A stretch of DNA of 64,000 bases from Astragalus membranaceus (taxonomy: Eukaryota; Streptophyta; Magnoliopsida; Fabales; Fabaceae), in NCBI GenBank assembly GCA_039519185.1, contig CM076847.1:69825521-69889520 (forward strand), read 5' to 3'. Every line of letters starts with the position of its first letter. The stretch's first letter is position 1. The notes beneath the pieces are model-generated. The model saw only the letters and a list, made by a program, of their open reading frames with translations, did no database searches and was not told the DNA's origin. Made by a program: the position numbers and the translations under genes. Of this stretch, positions 11,288 through 22,720 are shown in pieces.

Positions 11288-13160
11288 TTAGGCATAATAC
11301 TTCTTCACTTGATCGGAATTGACTGGGTTCCTTAAATCCTCTCCGTCCATGTTCGTGAGTATCAGTGCTCCTCCAGAAAAGGCTTTCTTGACCACATACG
11401 GGCCGTCATAAGTGGGTGTCCATTTCCCTCGGGGATCAGTCTGGATGGGCAAGATCTTCTTAAGCACCAAATCTCCCTGCTTGAATTCACGGTGCCGGAC
11501 TTTCTTGTCAAAAGCTGTTCTCATTCTCTGTTGGTACAGCTGCCCATGACACAAAGCTGCAATTCTTTTTTCCTCAATGAGGTTTAGCTGATCCAGACGA
11601 GCCTGCACCCACTCTGCTTCTTCCAGTTTAGCTTCCATGAGTACCCGTTGGGATGGTATCTCAACCTCGATTGGGAGGACCGCCTCTGACCCGTATACCA
11701 GAGAGAAAGGAGTTGCCCCAGTTGAGGTACGCACTGAAGTACGATAGCCATGCAAAGCAAATGGAAGCATTTCATGCCAATCCTTGTATGTGACCACCAT
11801 TTTTTGCACAATCTTTTTGATGTTCTTGTTAGCTGCCTCCACTACTCCATTCATCTTGGGCCGATAGGAGGAAGAATTATGATGCTGAATTTTGAACTCT
11901 GCGCATAGGTCCTTCATTATTTTGCTATTCAGATTGCTGCCGTTATCAGTGATGATCTTGTTAGGAAGACCATAACGGCAAATCAGATCCTTCTTCACAA
12001 ATTTGGCAACCACTGAACTGGTTACACTGGAGTATGAGGCAGCTTCAACCCACTTCGTGAAATAGTCAATGGCGACCAAGATGAAGCGATGCCCATTTGA
12101 TGCTTTGGGTTCAATAGGACCAATGACGTCCATGCCCCACATTGAAAACGGCCAGGATGCAGTCAGAACATTCAATTTGGCAGGCGACACATGAATGTGG
12201 TCAGCGTAGATTTGGCACTTGTGGCACTTTCGGACAAAGCTATAGCAGTCACCTTCCATCTGCAACCAGTAATAGCCCTCCCTTAAAATCTGTCTAGCCA
12301 TAGTATGCGCACTGGAATGAGTTCCGAATGAGTCCTCGTGTACATCTTTCATGATTCTTTCAGCTTCTTCTTTAGCAACACACCTTAAGAGGACCATGTC
12401 ATAATTCCTTTTGCAGAGAACCTCACCGCTGAGGAAGAAATTCCTTGACAGTCGCCGAAGAGTTCTCTTGTCATTTTCAGATGCCCCAGGAGGGAATTCT
12501 CTGCTGATGATGTACTGTTTGATATCATGATACCAAGGCTTGTCATCAGGCTCTTCATCTATGGCTGTGCAGTAGTGATGCGCAGGTAGACTCTGGTGCT
12601 GGATTGTGACATGAGTCAAGCTTTTATCACAATTGATATTGAACATGGATGATAAAGTTGCCAATGCATCAGCCAGCTGGTTTTCGCTTCGAGGGATGTG
12701 TTTGAAAGTGATTTCGTCAAAAGACTCCATCAACTTTTGCACATAAACACAACAAGGAATCAGTTTGGGATCTCTGGTCTCCCAATCGCCTCTTACTTGA
12801 TGAATAACCAGGGCCGAATCTCCATACACATCTAGCCTTTTAACTTTCCATTCTAGGGCTGCTTGAATACCCAAGATGCACGCTTCATACTCTGCTATGT
12901 TGTTTGTGACATAGAAGCTCAACCTTGCAGTGACAGGAACGAAGCGATTGTCAGGAGATATTAACACAGCACCTGCCCCATGCCCCCATACATTTGACGC
13001 ACCGTCGAAGATCATTCTCCACCTTTCACTTTCTTGGGACTTCCCCTCATCAAACAGTGCCATGATATCTTCATCAGGAAAATCATGCTGCATTGGTTGG
13101 TAGTCTGGAATCGGCTGACATGCCAAATACTCAGCAAGTGCACTCTGCTTTTTGTGTGAC
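11288..13160 (-). pseudogene. Ogre RNase H and integrase part of pol
   Basis: RNase H removes RNA from the RNA/DNA hybrid; integrase inserts the new copy. The open frame of about 620 residues begins in the connection domain (QPIPDYQP...). The RNase H domain has FDGASN, EYEACILG and YGDSALVIHQ, then ADALA. The integrase HHCC finger follows (H..H, CHKCQ), then the DDE core with GMDVIGPI, ITDNGSN and NGVVEAANKN, and a C-terminal YDGPYVV segment. All three DDE residues appear present. The upstream end joins the RT by a frameshift at about 13150-13160 (the two frames overlap at 13131-13231). This piece itself is open to the stop near 11288. Confidence 0.9.
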
Positions 13161-14149
13161 ATACAGGATATCGTATTCTGATAATTGCATCTGCCAACGG
13201 GCAATTCGTCCTGTAAGAGCTGGCTTCTCAAATATGTACTTGATTGGATCCATTTTTGACACCAACCAAGTGTTGTGACTCAGCATGTACTGCCTTAAAC
13301 GGTGAGCAGCCCAAACTAGAGCACAACAAGTCTTTTCCAGCATAGAATATCTTGTCTCACAATCGGTGAACTTTTTGCTAAGATAGTATATGGCATGCTC
13401 CTTTTTCCCGGATTCATCATGCTGCCCCAACACACAGCCCATTGAATTATCTAGCACTGTGAGGTATAAGATGAGAGGCCTGCCTGACACAGGTGGCATT
13501 AAGACTGGTGGATTCTGCAAGTACACCTTGATTTTCTCAAAGGCAGCTTGACACTGGTCATTCCACTTCAACTCTTGATTTTTGCACAGCAGTTTGAAGA
13601 TCGGCTCACAAGTAGCAGTCAACTGGAAGATGAATCGGGAGATGTAATTCAACCTTCCGAGGAAACCACGGACTTCTTTCTCTGTTTTGGGCACCGGCAT
13701 CTCGAGGATGGCTTTTACTTTGTCTGGATCCACCTCGATTCCCTTCTGGCTGACAATGAAGCCTAACAACTTCCCTGATCTCACCCCAAACGTGCACTTG
13801 GCCGGGTTTAACTTGAGTTTATATTTCCTCAACCGTTCAAAGAGCTTCTGCAGATTGACAATATGCTCCTCGCCGGTTTTAGATTTTGCGATCATGTCAT
13901 CCACATAAACCTCAATCTCCTTATGCTTCATGTCGTGAAACAGCGTGACCATGGCCCTTTGGTAGGTTGCACCAGCGTTCTTTAACCCGAATGGCATGAC
14001 CTTGTAACAGAATGTTCCCCAAAGCGTTATGAAAGTTGTCTTTTCCATATCTTCGGGGTCCACCTTGATCTGATTATATCCCGAATATCCATCCATGAAG
14101 GAGAATAACGAGTGTTGAGCTGTACTATCCACTAAGACATCAATGTGGG
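13131..14149 (-). pseudogene. Ogre reverse transcriptase, C-terminal part
   Basis: It resumes right after the element B insertion with IDVLVDST and FSFMDGYSGYNQI. The active-site block YVDDMIAKS is intact, then come the thumb (GFLGRLNYISRF) and connection (ALVWAAHRLRQYM). It shifts frame at about 13150. The first residues of this open frame upstream of 14149 are LTR sequence of element B and not RT. With 19422-20005 it makes a nearly complete RT in two pieces. Confidence 0.9.
14145..14149 (+). repeat. Element B target duplication, left copy (GTGGG)
   Basis: GTGGG precedes the LTR start TGATAAACTCC at 14150. The same GTGGG follows the right LTR at 19417-19421. Confidence 0.8.
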
Positions 14150-15382
14150 TGATAAACTCCAAATTAGTGCATATTTAGAGATACTTTTAGAATAATTTTG
14201 AGAGCGATTATTATCATTTAAATAAATAAGTGACTTACTTTACTCATTATTTTGTAGGAAAGAAAAGAAATAAACAAAATACAGCTGTGAGTTGTGTGAA
14301 GCGAAATGGGGGTGTCATTAGCAAAAGAACTCTTGTTGATTTTTTATGCATCACCACTTTTGGGCTTGAAAGAAAGGAAAGCCCATGTGGACCATAATTC
14401 AGCACATATGTAATTTGTTGGACCCTATGCTTGGATAATATAAATAGTGCTGGACATGAATTATAAGGCAGAGAGCCGCACACAAGAGCCGCGGCAATTG
14501 ACGCACAGTACATACGAAAGTAAACAGTAGCGCCGGCAAGTGGAGAGAAGGAGTTTTGGGTATCCGTTCTTACACCGTGAGAGAGCTCTGGAGCAGAAAA
14601 AGAAGACTGAATATTCAGAATAAAAATTTCTCTATTCCGGGTTATTTTTAACTCTGTAATTTATGACTCCTAATTTTATTTTATTGTTCTCGAACACTAT
14701 GGATAGCTAAATCCTCTTCTAGGGTCTTAGGTGGATCTTGCATGTTTAGAGACCTTTTTATGTTCTAATTTCTGGTTTGAATTCCTGTTTTTATTTTAAT
14801 TAATATTGTCCTATTGTTTTTATCACATTATTAGGATTAGCTACCCTTTCATTGTTTATAATCAATTAGTTGATCAGCGACCGTACTGCAATTAGTTGGT
14901 GGACCTATAGGATAATTGGGGCTATAATTAGGGCATGACCAAACCATAATTTAGTCTTCCAATCATTCAACCTTTTTGCTCTTTATGCTTTTCCTGAATT
15001 TAAATTCTTGCATGACCAAACGAGGGTTAATTTAGGAAAAAGAATATTAATCGCGAATGACCAAACGGATTAATAGTTTTAGTAAAGGGATTGGTAATTA
15101 AGTAAAATAAGGGAATTCAGGTAGGACTAGACATAGGGGGAATCGAAGCTTGCAAGTGAAACCGTGACCCTAGACCTCTCTCCATTTATTAAATTTAGTA
15201 TTTTTATCATTGTTATTTATTTCTTTTTATTTGTTCCATTACAATTCAAATATTTGTTCGTCTAAATAATAAATAATCTCGATTAGTTTGGTACTTGCTA
15301 ATTAATCCCTGTGGACACGATAATCTTTTATACTACTTCTGCGGTAGAGTACACTTGCTCTAAGTGTGTTTTTAACGCAACA
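14150..15382 (+). repeat. Element B 5' LTR
   Basis: Starts TGATAAACTCC and ends AACGCAACA. A TATA-like box (AATATAAATAGTG) lies at about 14436-14449. Confidence 0.9.
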
Positions 15383-15388
15383 AGTTTT

Positions 15389-15406
15389 TGGCGCCGTTGC
15401 CGGGGA
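15389..15406 (+). other. Element B primer binding site (tRNA-Asp type)
   Basis: TGGCGCCGTTGCCGGGGA lies six bases after the LTR end. This is the usual Athila-lineage site, known to match tRNA-Asp. Confidence 0.85.
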
Positions 15407-15577
15407 TTAATTTAGCAATATTAAACGAAAAAGATTTTTATTGCTTTAGACACTTTTTTTATGCACTAGTTTTATTTTTTTATTTATCTTATTGAAAAAA
15501 AATACAAAAAAAAAGCTGCTAATAGTTTCCCAAGAGACCGCTGCAGTTCACCTTTTTTGCAGATAAAAGTTTAAATC

Positions 15578-16609
15578 ATGGTTAAGACAATTGGAGACTA
15601 CATTAGAGAGGCAGAGGCACAAAGAAATTTAGAGAAGTCATATTGGTATATGTCTCAATGCCAGATTCAAATTTCTCCTCCTCCTTATGAACCTTATTCA
15701 GACTATTGGGATGACTATGAGCCACCTCCTTATTCCTCCCACTTGGATAATTATGAGTCATTACAAGTGCAAGGGCAAGAGGAGGAAAAGTCGGATGTCA
15801 ATGAGGTCTTGGCCAAATTTATGCAGCAGACACATGAAAATTTTGAAAGCTTGGAGAGCCAAATTAGAGCCATGAACAACAAATTTGGAAGCCTGAATGG
15901 TCAAATCTCGAGTCTCATCGCTTTGTTATCTCAAGAGGCCCAAGAAACTCCTTCACAAACTAATTCGACCCAAAATAAAGAAGCTGAGCAATACAAAGAA
16001 AGTATTCCTACGAGAGATGAAGTTGTCTCCATGGAATATAATTTTGAGGAAGAAGCTCTCAAAAAAGATGAGGAGACTCTTACTGAAGGGAGTCAAATCA
16101 AAATAGTAGCTCCTACTGAAGGGAGTCATATTGAAACAAAAGATCCTATTAATGAGAGCGGTTGTGAGGAGAATGAGAAAGATCCATTGGTTCTGGATTT
16201 GGAGAAAGAGGAGAAAGCGCCCATTTTTGGGCAAATTGTTTTAACCATTGGTGATGCTGTGATTGAGGTTCATCGGGGAAAGGTAACTTTGAGGAGTGGT
16301 AAAGAAGATGATGTTATTAAAGCTTTAAATTCCCATGAAATTTTCTCTTCTTTAACTTCTCCTTATTTTGATGATGTGGTTGAAACTAACATGTTTAGTG
16401 AATTAAAGATGCAGGACCTTTTGGAAAAAAGTCTTATTTTGCAGGATCCTAGCATAATGGTGGATGGAGATAAAATAAAAATTTCACCATCATTTGAAGT
16501 TCATCCACCACGTGGAAAAAGGAAGAACAATGTCAACCACATTGTTAGAAAACGAAGAAGGTGCACAGCGTTAGATGTAAAATTTGCTCTTGGAGAGCCC
16601 CTTGATTGA
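15578..16609 (+). CDS. Element B ORF: deleted Athila Gag-like protein (343 aa)
   Basis: An intact ORF starts at the first good ATG after the leader. Residues 1-65 are rich in Tyr and Pro (ISPPPYEPYSDYWDDYEPPP). A helical segment follows (LESQIRAMNNKFGSLNGQIS), like the region after the zinc finger in Athila Gag. Then comes an acidic Glu/Lys-rich stretch with a repeated TEGSQI/TEGSHI, and VTLRSGK at about residue 240, an Athila Gag-to-protease linker hallmark. The C-terminus is basic (RKRRR). The capsid core, zinc knuckle, protease and polymerase are absent, so it looks like an internal-deletion product. Whether the protein does anything is unknown; the frame is fully open. Confidence 0.7.
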   Translation: MVKTIGDYIREAEAQRNLEKSYWYMSQCQIQISPPPYEPYSDYWDDYEPPPYSSHLDNYESLQVQGQEEEKSDVNEVLAKFMQQTHENFESLESQIRAMNNKFGSLNGQISSLIALLSQEAQETPSQTNSTQNKEAEQYKESIPTRDEVVSMEYNFEEEALKKDEETLTEGSQIKIVAPTEGSHIETKDPINESGCEENEKDPLVLDLEKEEKAPIFGQIVLTIGDAVIEVHRGKVTLRSGKEDDVIKALNSHEIFSSLTSPYFDDVVETNMFSELKMQDLLEKSLILQDPSIMVDGDKIKISPSFEVHPPRGKRKNNVNHIVRKRRRCTALDVKFALGEPLD

Positions 16610-16650
16610 GCACCAACTATCGTCAGGCTCATGACGTTAAACAAGCGCTT

Positions 16651-16668
16651 CGCAGGAGGCAACCTGTG
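16651..16668 (+). other. Conserved hairpin with AGGCAA loop (element B)
   Basis: CGCAGG / loop AGGCAA / CCTGTG, six pairs with one G-T. The A elements have the same loop on a different but still paired stem. Confidence 0.6.
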
Positions 16669-16815
16669 TTTTCTTTTCATTTATTTTTATTTTTACTTTT
16701 AATATGTTTCATTTTGTTTTTAGGAATAAGCTCGGACTACAAGCTCTCTCAGGGAAGTCACTAGTACTCTCTCTCTCTCATTTATTTCTCTTAGTTTCTA
16801 TTTGATTATTTTGCA

Positions 16816-16849
16816 TTGAGGACCATGCTTCATGCTAGTGTGGGGGAGG
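16816..16849 (+). other. Internal polypurine-like module of element B
   Basis: TTGAGGACCATGC, then TGTGGGGGAGG. It resembles the terminal module at 18149-18181 (TTGAGGACAAGC, then TGTGGGGGAG). Confidence 0.55.
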
Positions 16850-18170
16850 AAAGTTATTTTGTCACTTAATCTTTATTAATGCACATACCCACCGCATGTG
16901 TTGATAGCAATTTTCTGGCTAGTTTTGGATATAAAACTGAAAAAAAAATAGAGATTTTGCCTTTAGGGGATCCCATAATTAATTTACTTGACAGACTTGT
17001 GCTTAATTGTAACTGTGAGGATGTCCTTAGGAAGCTGGTAATTAGCATTTGTCCCTGTTGAGTACTTTGTGTGAACTAGCTTCTAAAGGTGAGATTTGAG
17101 CTTTCATAAGGGGATTGATACTAGATCATAAATTTTACCCCTTTTCTTTCTATGAGTGTGTTTCCCAATTTGCTACATTCCAGAATTTGTCTTTTGACCA
17201 TTTCAAGGCGAAAATTGATTTGCATCATGTAAAAAGATTTGGGGAATTTAGGTATTTTTCTGGCCTCAGAGTTGTTTGTTAAATTTATCCCTTAGTTGCC
17301 CCCTTTGAGCTTATTTGTTATACTTTTTTCTTTGGTACCCAGATATAATTTTTCTTTTTTTTGTGTTTGTGGTAACCATTTGGAATTAAATGTGGAGCAA
17401 CTATTGAAAATTACAATTTCGTCCAATACTTTTAGTTGTCTATCTTGTCAGGATGAAAAAAAACAAAAACAATATAGGAGTTTTCATGTACTTACCTTTT
17501 CCTCCAAAACAAAAATGAAAAAAAAAAGGGAAAGCAAGAAGGAGGAAAAGGCACAACAAAAGAATGAAAGAGCCAAAGGGCAAATCCAAAAAAAAAAACA
17601 ACAAAAGAGTCTACTCAAGAGAAAAAGAAAATCAAAAAGAGTTGACTCAATAGAAAAAATGTGAAGAATGGAAGTGAAATTAATTTGGAGTTTTGACAAA
17701 ATTGTAAAATAGATAGGAGCTCCATATTTGATTTCAAATGTTACTATGTGTTTGTTGTTTTTAACCATTTGATTATCCATTTCTTCTTATTTCCTACCCT
17801 GCATGAATTCACCCTGGCCCCATTACAACCCATGAAACCCCTTCTTTTGCATGCATGTGAACTATTTAGTGGAGATTTGGTCAAATTACAAGCTTAAGGT
17901 AATGTGCATTTTGTGGAAACTTGAGTGTATATTTTCCTTAGTCCCTAAACACTTAGAGAGATTGTGAGCGAGTGCCTTTGTTCACAGAAATGTATTCTTT
18001 AGGGACTTGAGCCTCTAATTGGGCAACCTTTTGACACCTCATATGTGCTATAATGTATATTGTCTGTCAATGTTACTTCTAATTTTGGGTCCCTCATTTG
18101 GCTGTCTCTATTACTTATTTGAAAATTTTATTGAGCCAGAAAATTTGCTTGAGGACAAGCAAAAGTTATG

Positions 18171-18181
18171 TGTGGGGGAGT
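18171..18181 (+). other. Element B polypurine tract
   Basis: TGTGGGGGAGT lies directly before the 3' LTR start TGATAAACTCC. Confidence 0.8.
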
Positions 18182-19416
18182 TGATAAACTCCAAATTAGT
18201 GCATATTTAGAGATACTTTTAGAATAATTTTGAGAGCGATTATTATCATTTAAATAAATAAGTGACTTACTTTACTCATTATTTTGTAGGAAAAAAAAGA
18301 AATAAACAAAATACAGCTGTGAGTTGTGTGAAGCGAAATGGGGGTGTCATTAGCAAAAGAACTCTTGTTGATTTTTTATGCATCACCACTTTTGGGCTTG
18401 AAAGAAAGGAAAGCCCATGTGGACCATAATTCAGCACATATGTAATTTGTTGGACCCTATGCTTGGATGATATAAATAGTGCTGGACGTGAATTATAAGG
18501 CAGAGAGCCGCACACAAGAGCCGCGGCAATTGACGCACAGTACATACGAAAGTAAACAGTAGCGCCGGCAAGTGGAGAGAAGGAGTTTTGGGTATCCGTT
18601 CTTACACCGTGAGAGAGCTCTAGAGCAAAAAAAGGAGACTGAATATTCAAAATAAAAATTTCTCTATTCCGGGTTATTTTTATCTCTGTAATTTATGACT
18701 CCTAATTTTATTTTATTGTTCTCGAACACTATGGATAGCTAAATCCTCTTCTAGGGTCTTAGGTGGATCTTACATGTTTAGAGACCTTTTTATGTTCTAA
18801 TTTCTGGTTTGAATTCCTGTTTTTATTTTAATTAATATTGTCCTATTTTTTTTATCACATGATTAGGATTAGCTACGGCCTTTCATTGTTTATAATCAAT
18901 TAGTTGATCAGCAACCGTACTCCAATTAGTTGGTGGACCTATAGGATAATTGGGGCTATAAATAGGGCATGACCAAACCATAATTTAGTCTTCCAATCAT
19001 TCAACCTTTTTGCTCTTTATGCTTTTCCTGAATTTAAATTCTTGCATGACCAAACGAGGGTTAATTTAGGAAAAAGAATATTAATCGTGAATGACCAAAC
19101 GGATTAATAGTTTTAGTAAAGGGATTGGTAATTAAGTAAAATAAGGGAATTCAGGTAGGATTAGACATAGGGGGAATCGAAGCTTGCAAGTGAAACCGTG
19201 ACCCTAGACCTCTCTCCATTTATTAAATTTAGTATTTTTATCATTGTTATTTATTTCTTTTTATTTGTTCCATTACAATTCAAATATTTGTTCGTCTAAA
19301 TAATAAATAATCTCGATTAGTTTGGTCCTTGCTAATTAATCCCTGTGGACACGATAATCTTTTATACTACTTCTGCGGTAGAGTACACTTGCTCTAAGTG
19401 TGTTTTTAACGCAACC
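18182..19416 (+). repeat. Element B 3' LTR
   Basis: Near-identical to 14150-15382. The last base is C instead of A (GCAACC against GCAACA), and it is followed by the GTGGG duplication. Confidence 0.9.
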
Positions 19417-19421
19417 GTGGG

Positions 19422-20005
19422 GCAAAGGAAAATCGTCTTTAGGACTAGCACGATTCAGATCTCGGTAGTCAACGCACATTCTGACCTTCCCGTCCTTCTT
19501 TGGAACCGGGACAATATTGGCAACCCACTGTGGGTATTTGGCCCCCGCTAAGAATCCGGCGTCAAACTGCTTTTTTACCTCATCCCTAATCTTTAGGGAC
19601 ATCTCAGGCTTCATCCTTCTAAGTTTCTGCTTCACAGGCGGGCATTCAGGTTTGACTGGCAACTTATGCATCACAATGTCAGTATCCAACCCAGGCATAT
19701 CTTGGTAGGACCATGCAAACACATCCTTATAATCGTGCAACAGCTGAACCAACTTCATGCGATCCTCGTCATTCATGGCGGTACCCACTTTGACCTCTTT
19801 TTTGCTCTCAGCTGTACCCAAGTTGATCACTTCAGTAGATTCTCCGTGTGGCTGAATTACCCTTTCTTCCTGTTTCATTAACCTCATGAGTTCTGGAGGA
19901 GCTTCCCAGTCTTCCTCAACATCCCCCTCAGCTTGATTAATAGGGTGATCAAAGTCAAAATATGGACTGTTGGCACTGTTATTTTGGGAGACAATTGCTG
20001 TGGAT
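19422..20005 (-). pseudogene. Ogre reverse transcriptase, N-terminal part (exon after intron)
   Basis: The frame starts at a splice acceptor (TGCAG, 20010-20006). It holds an acidic linker (AEGDVEEDWEAPPEL), FAWSYQDMPGL, and then the RT start: VKKQFDAGFL, VANIVPVPKKDGK, CVDYRDLNRASPKDDFPLPH. The last His is the point where element B was inserted; the gene resumes at 14149. The segment itself has no stop. The usual protease motif does not appear between gag and this exon. Confidence 0.85.
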
Positions 20006-20234
20006 CTGCATTTTGCCGAAGCGAAAAAGCAGAATGAAAGGCGAGACAAGCAATCAAACAATAATAAAGCGAGGAAAAGACACATGAAATGAAAAAGATT
20101 GATTTTTATTGATTGAAATTCAAAAACAACGTTTTTATTAATGATGATGATTCTGAAAATAAAAACATGCTCGCCCTTAACAACTTGTCCTATGGCCTTG
20201 GGGAGAGCCACAGGGTTGCATTACAAATGATTAC
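20006..20234 (-). other. Probable Ogre intron (229 bp)
   Basis: On the minus strand GTAATC (from 20234) can serve as donor and TTCGGCAAAATGCAG (ending 20006) as acceptor. The interior is T-rich. Removing it joins the gag frame to the RT frame in phase and avoids the stop at 20231. Ogre elements are known to carry an intron before RT. The exact borders are inferred. Confidence 0.5.
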
Positions 20235-22344
20235 TTTAAATTAAAAGTCACAGGAAGATCAACAGCCTTCCAATTCTTTAATTTCTCACTGGCACCGCAG
20301 CGTCGAACCAAACTTGCACCACCCTCTTCAGACTCAGATCTTCTGGGTCTTCTGGGTCCTCTACTTTTATCAGAATGTAGAGTCAACACTTCTTCTTCAA
20401 CATCATGGGTTCCTATCTGGACCACACACCGATCCATCAGGTCCTGCATGATCATCTCAAAGCTTTCACAATTCCCCACGCACGTGGAGTCAACACACCC
20501 CTCTTCATGGCAACACCCCTTCTTAACCACCCCAACATGGCATAACTCAGAGTAGATAACACCCAACGGGGTCTTGATCTTCTGCACATCCTTTACCAAT
20601 TGCCCAACGGAACTTTCTATAGCATTGGTAGCTGGCCTCTGATGACCTGGCAATGGATTAGTTTTTGTATTCGGACTGCTCTGCTTGAACGAGATCCACC
20701 CAGCATCTACTAGGTCTTGCACCACATGCTTGAAGGCTTTACATTCCTCCACAGTATGACCGACCCCGTTTTCGTGGAAGCTGCAGGTAGCATTAGCATT
20801 GTAACTTCTGGGAAATGGCGGCTGCAGAGCCTTCATTGGCCGAGTGTTGATCAAGTTCTTGGAAGTCAAGTGATCAAACAATTCAGTGTATGTCATTGGT
20901 ATTGGATCAAAACTGGTCCGTTTCTTGTACTGATAACCCTGAGCCCTGTGACTGTCACTGCCTTGCTGGGATGGCACAGGAGCAGAAAATGGGACAGTTT
21001 GTGGTGGAGGGGTACCAAAGGATGAACTTCCTCCCGAGATTACATTTGTTTCCCCTTCCTTCTTCTTCGGGAAATGGGAGTGAGGCTTCTTCTGATTGCT
21101 TGAACCACCAGAGCTTCCTGCATTACTGAGGTGATTCGAAATCTTCCCACTTCGGAGACCATGCTCAAGTCTTTCCCCGAAGACTATCATATCGGAGAAG
21201 CTAGTTGAAACACTTGTAATCAGCCGGTCATAGTAAATTACTGGCAGAGTTTCCAAGAACGTGTACACCATTTCTTTTTCAGTCAAAGGAGGTTGGACCT
21301 GGGCGGCTAGGCTTCGCCATTTCTGGGCATATTCTTTGAAAGTCTCCCTTTCGCCCTTACTCATGTGTTGCAATTGCGACCTGTCCGGAGCCATGTCCAT
21401 GTTATACTTATATTGTCTCATGAATGCTTCGCACAAATCTTTCCAACAACGAATTTCAGAGGATTGCAGTTTCATGTACCAATCTAGAGGAGCTCCAGCC
21501 AAACTGTTTTGAAAGCAGTAAATCAGCAGTTTGTCATCATTGGCGTAAGGACCCATTTTTCGGACAAACATCGTAACATGGCTCTCCGGACAGCCTGTTC
21601 CTCTGTATTTTTCCACTTCGGGAGCTTTGAACTTTGGTGGCAAAACCAAATCTGGGACTAAACACAGCTCACGAGCTTCCTTGGCTCTGACACCAACACC
21701 GTCCCTTGCCTTTACTCTTTCTTCAAGTGCACGAATCTGGTCATTTGGCTGTGATCCCTCAAACATATGTCATTGGGGGTGACTCCCCATACTGTAATAA
21801 TACCCTCCAGGCTGAGGAACATTGTGAGGGTGTGCTGCAAGCCCCGGAGTAGGACTGAGCACAGCATGAGGACTAGGAGTTTGGATCTGCGGTTCTCCGG
21901 CAGCTCCCCCGGACACGGCGGCAGTGACCTGATTAGGCGCAACCATACTGACGGGGATAGGTCCAACAGCTCGCGGCATGTACCCAACAGGCATACCCCA
22001 AGGATATCTTTGTGAAGTGCATTGATTCGGCCCATTCATTCCTGAAGCAAAGACGGGATGACTGACCCGGATCCCGGAGGAACTGTGGCTGATATTGGAG
22101 GAGGAACGAAAGAAGTGACACCATCTGGACCCACGACGGCGACACCTTCAGCAGCTGTCCCACTCTTTAAACTTTGCAGCATGACCATCATCTCATGCAC
22201 CTGGGCCTCCATTGCCCCAACCTTATCCCTAAGCACTTGGTTCTCCTGAGCCAGCTGCTCAGGATTCAGAATTTGTACGCCCAAATCTTCATGTTCTGGA
22301 TTACTTTCAGTTTCAATCTCTGAATGCCCTTGAGGATCAGCCAT
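20235..22344 (-). pseudogene. Ogre gag
   Basis: Gag forms the particle. The start is the ATG at 22344 (MADPQGHSEIETESNPEHED), followed by a coiled-coil-like LAQENQVLRDKVGAMEAQV. A frameshift lies near 22040. Next is a Pro/Gly-rich segment with an in-frame stop at 21772-21770. The capsid domain is open from 21766: KYRGTGCPESHVTMFVRKM, LDWYMKLQ, FMRQYKYNMDMAPDR, ERETFKEYAQKWR. A Cys/His-rich segment (CSFHENGVGHTVEECKAF) is the nucleic-acid-binding finger. The frame ends with VDLPVTFNLK at the proposed donor site. It has two lesions and no protease domain. Confidence 0.85.
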
Positions 22345-22720
22345 CAGCTTTTCTTTTAATCGGGTGAAGTATCGGTGGCGGAGAACCAGCTTGCCTCTCG
22401 CTTCTGTTGGTAGAACATTTTTATTAAGTGAAGCAGCAAATTAATGAATGCAATGCGTGCAATGCAGATGAGTGTTAGTTTTAGTTTGTCTTATGCCGTG
22501 AACCCCAACGTGTCATATCTTGCCATAGATTTAACAGTGAATTTTGATTTGTTTAGAACATAACAAGAGTGGAATCAACAAATGAAACAAACACGCCCTA
22601 TACATTCAAATTCAAACAAGGAATTCAAGTCTTACATTTCAAAAAGTAAAATACTCAAATGGAAATAAAGGTCCCTCTAGGAAGAGAAAGTACAATAAAA
22701 CGGAAATTACAAACAAAAGC
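22345..22720 (-). other. Spacer between Ogre ORF1 and gag
   Basis: About 380 bases with no supported ORF. Such a spacer is normal in Ogre. Confidence 0.5.

Larger units (their letters stand above)
16610..18181 (+). other. Element B 3' untranslated region
   Basis: Non-coding. It holds a hairpin (16651-16668), an internal copy of the polypurine module (16816-16849), an A-rich tract at 17450-17640 and the terminal polypurine tract (18171-18181). Short ORFs here look like chance. Confidence 0.75.
14150..19416 (+). mobile_element. Element B: non-autonomous Athila-type LTR retrotransposon
   Basis: Two LTRs of about 1.23 kb flank 2.8 kb that holds one 343-codon ORF and no pol domain. The primer site matches the Athila tRNA-Asp type, the polypurine tract ends TGTGGGGGAG, and the 5-bp target duplication is GTGGG. 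It sits plus-strand inside the minus-strand Ogre RT. The LTRs differ at roughly 1-2% of positions by eye, suggesting a fairly recent insertion. Confidence 0.9.

Noticed and set aside
14247..14513. Minus-strand ORF of 88 codons, also at 18279-18650
   Set aside because: Lies wholly in the two LTRs of element B; duplicated with the LTR and without motif.
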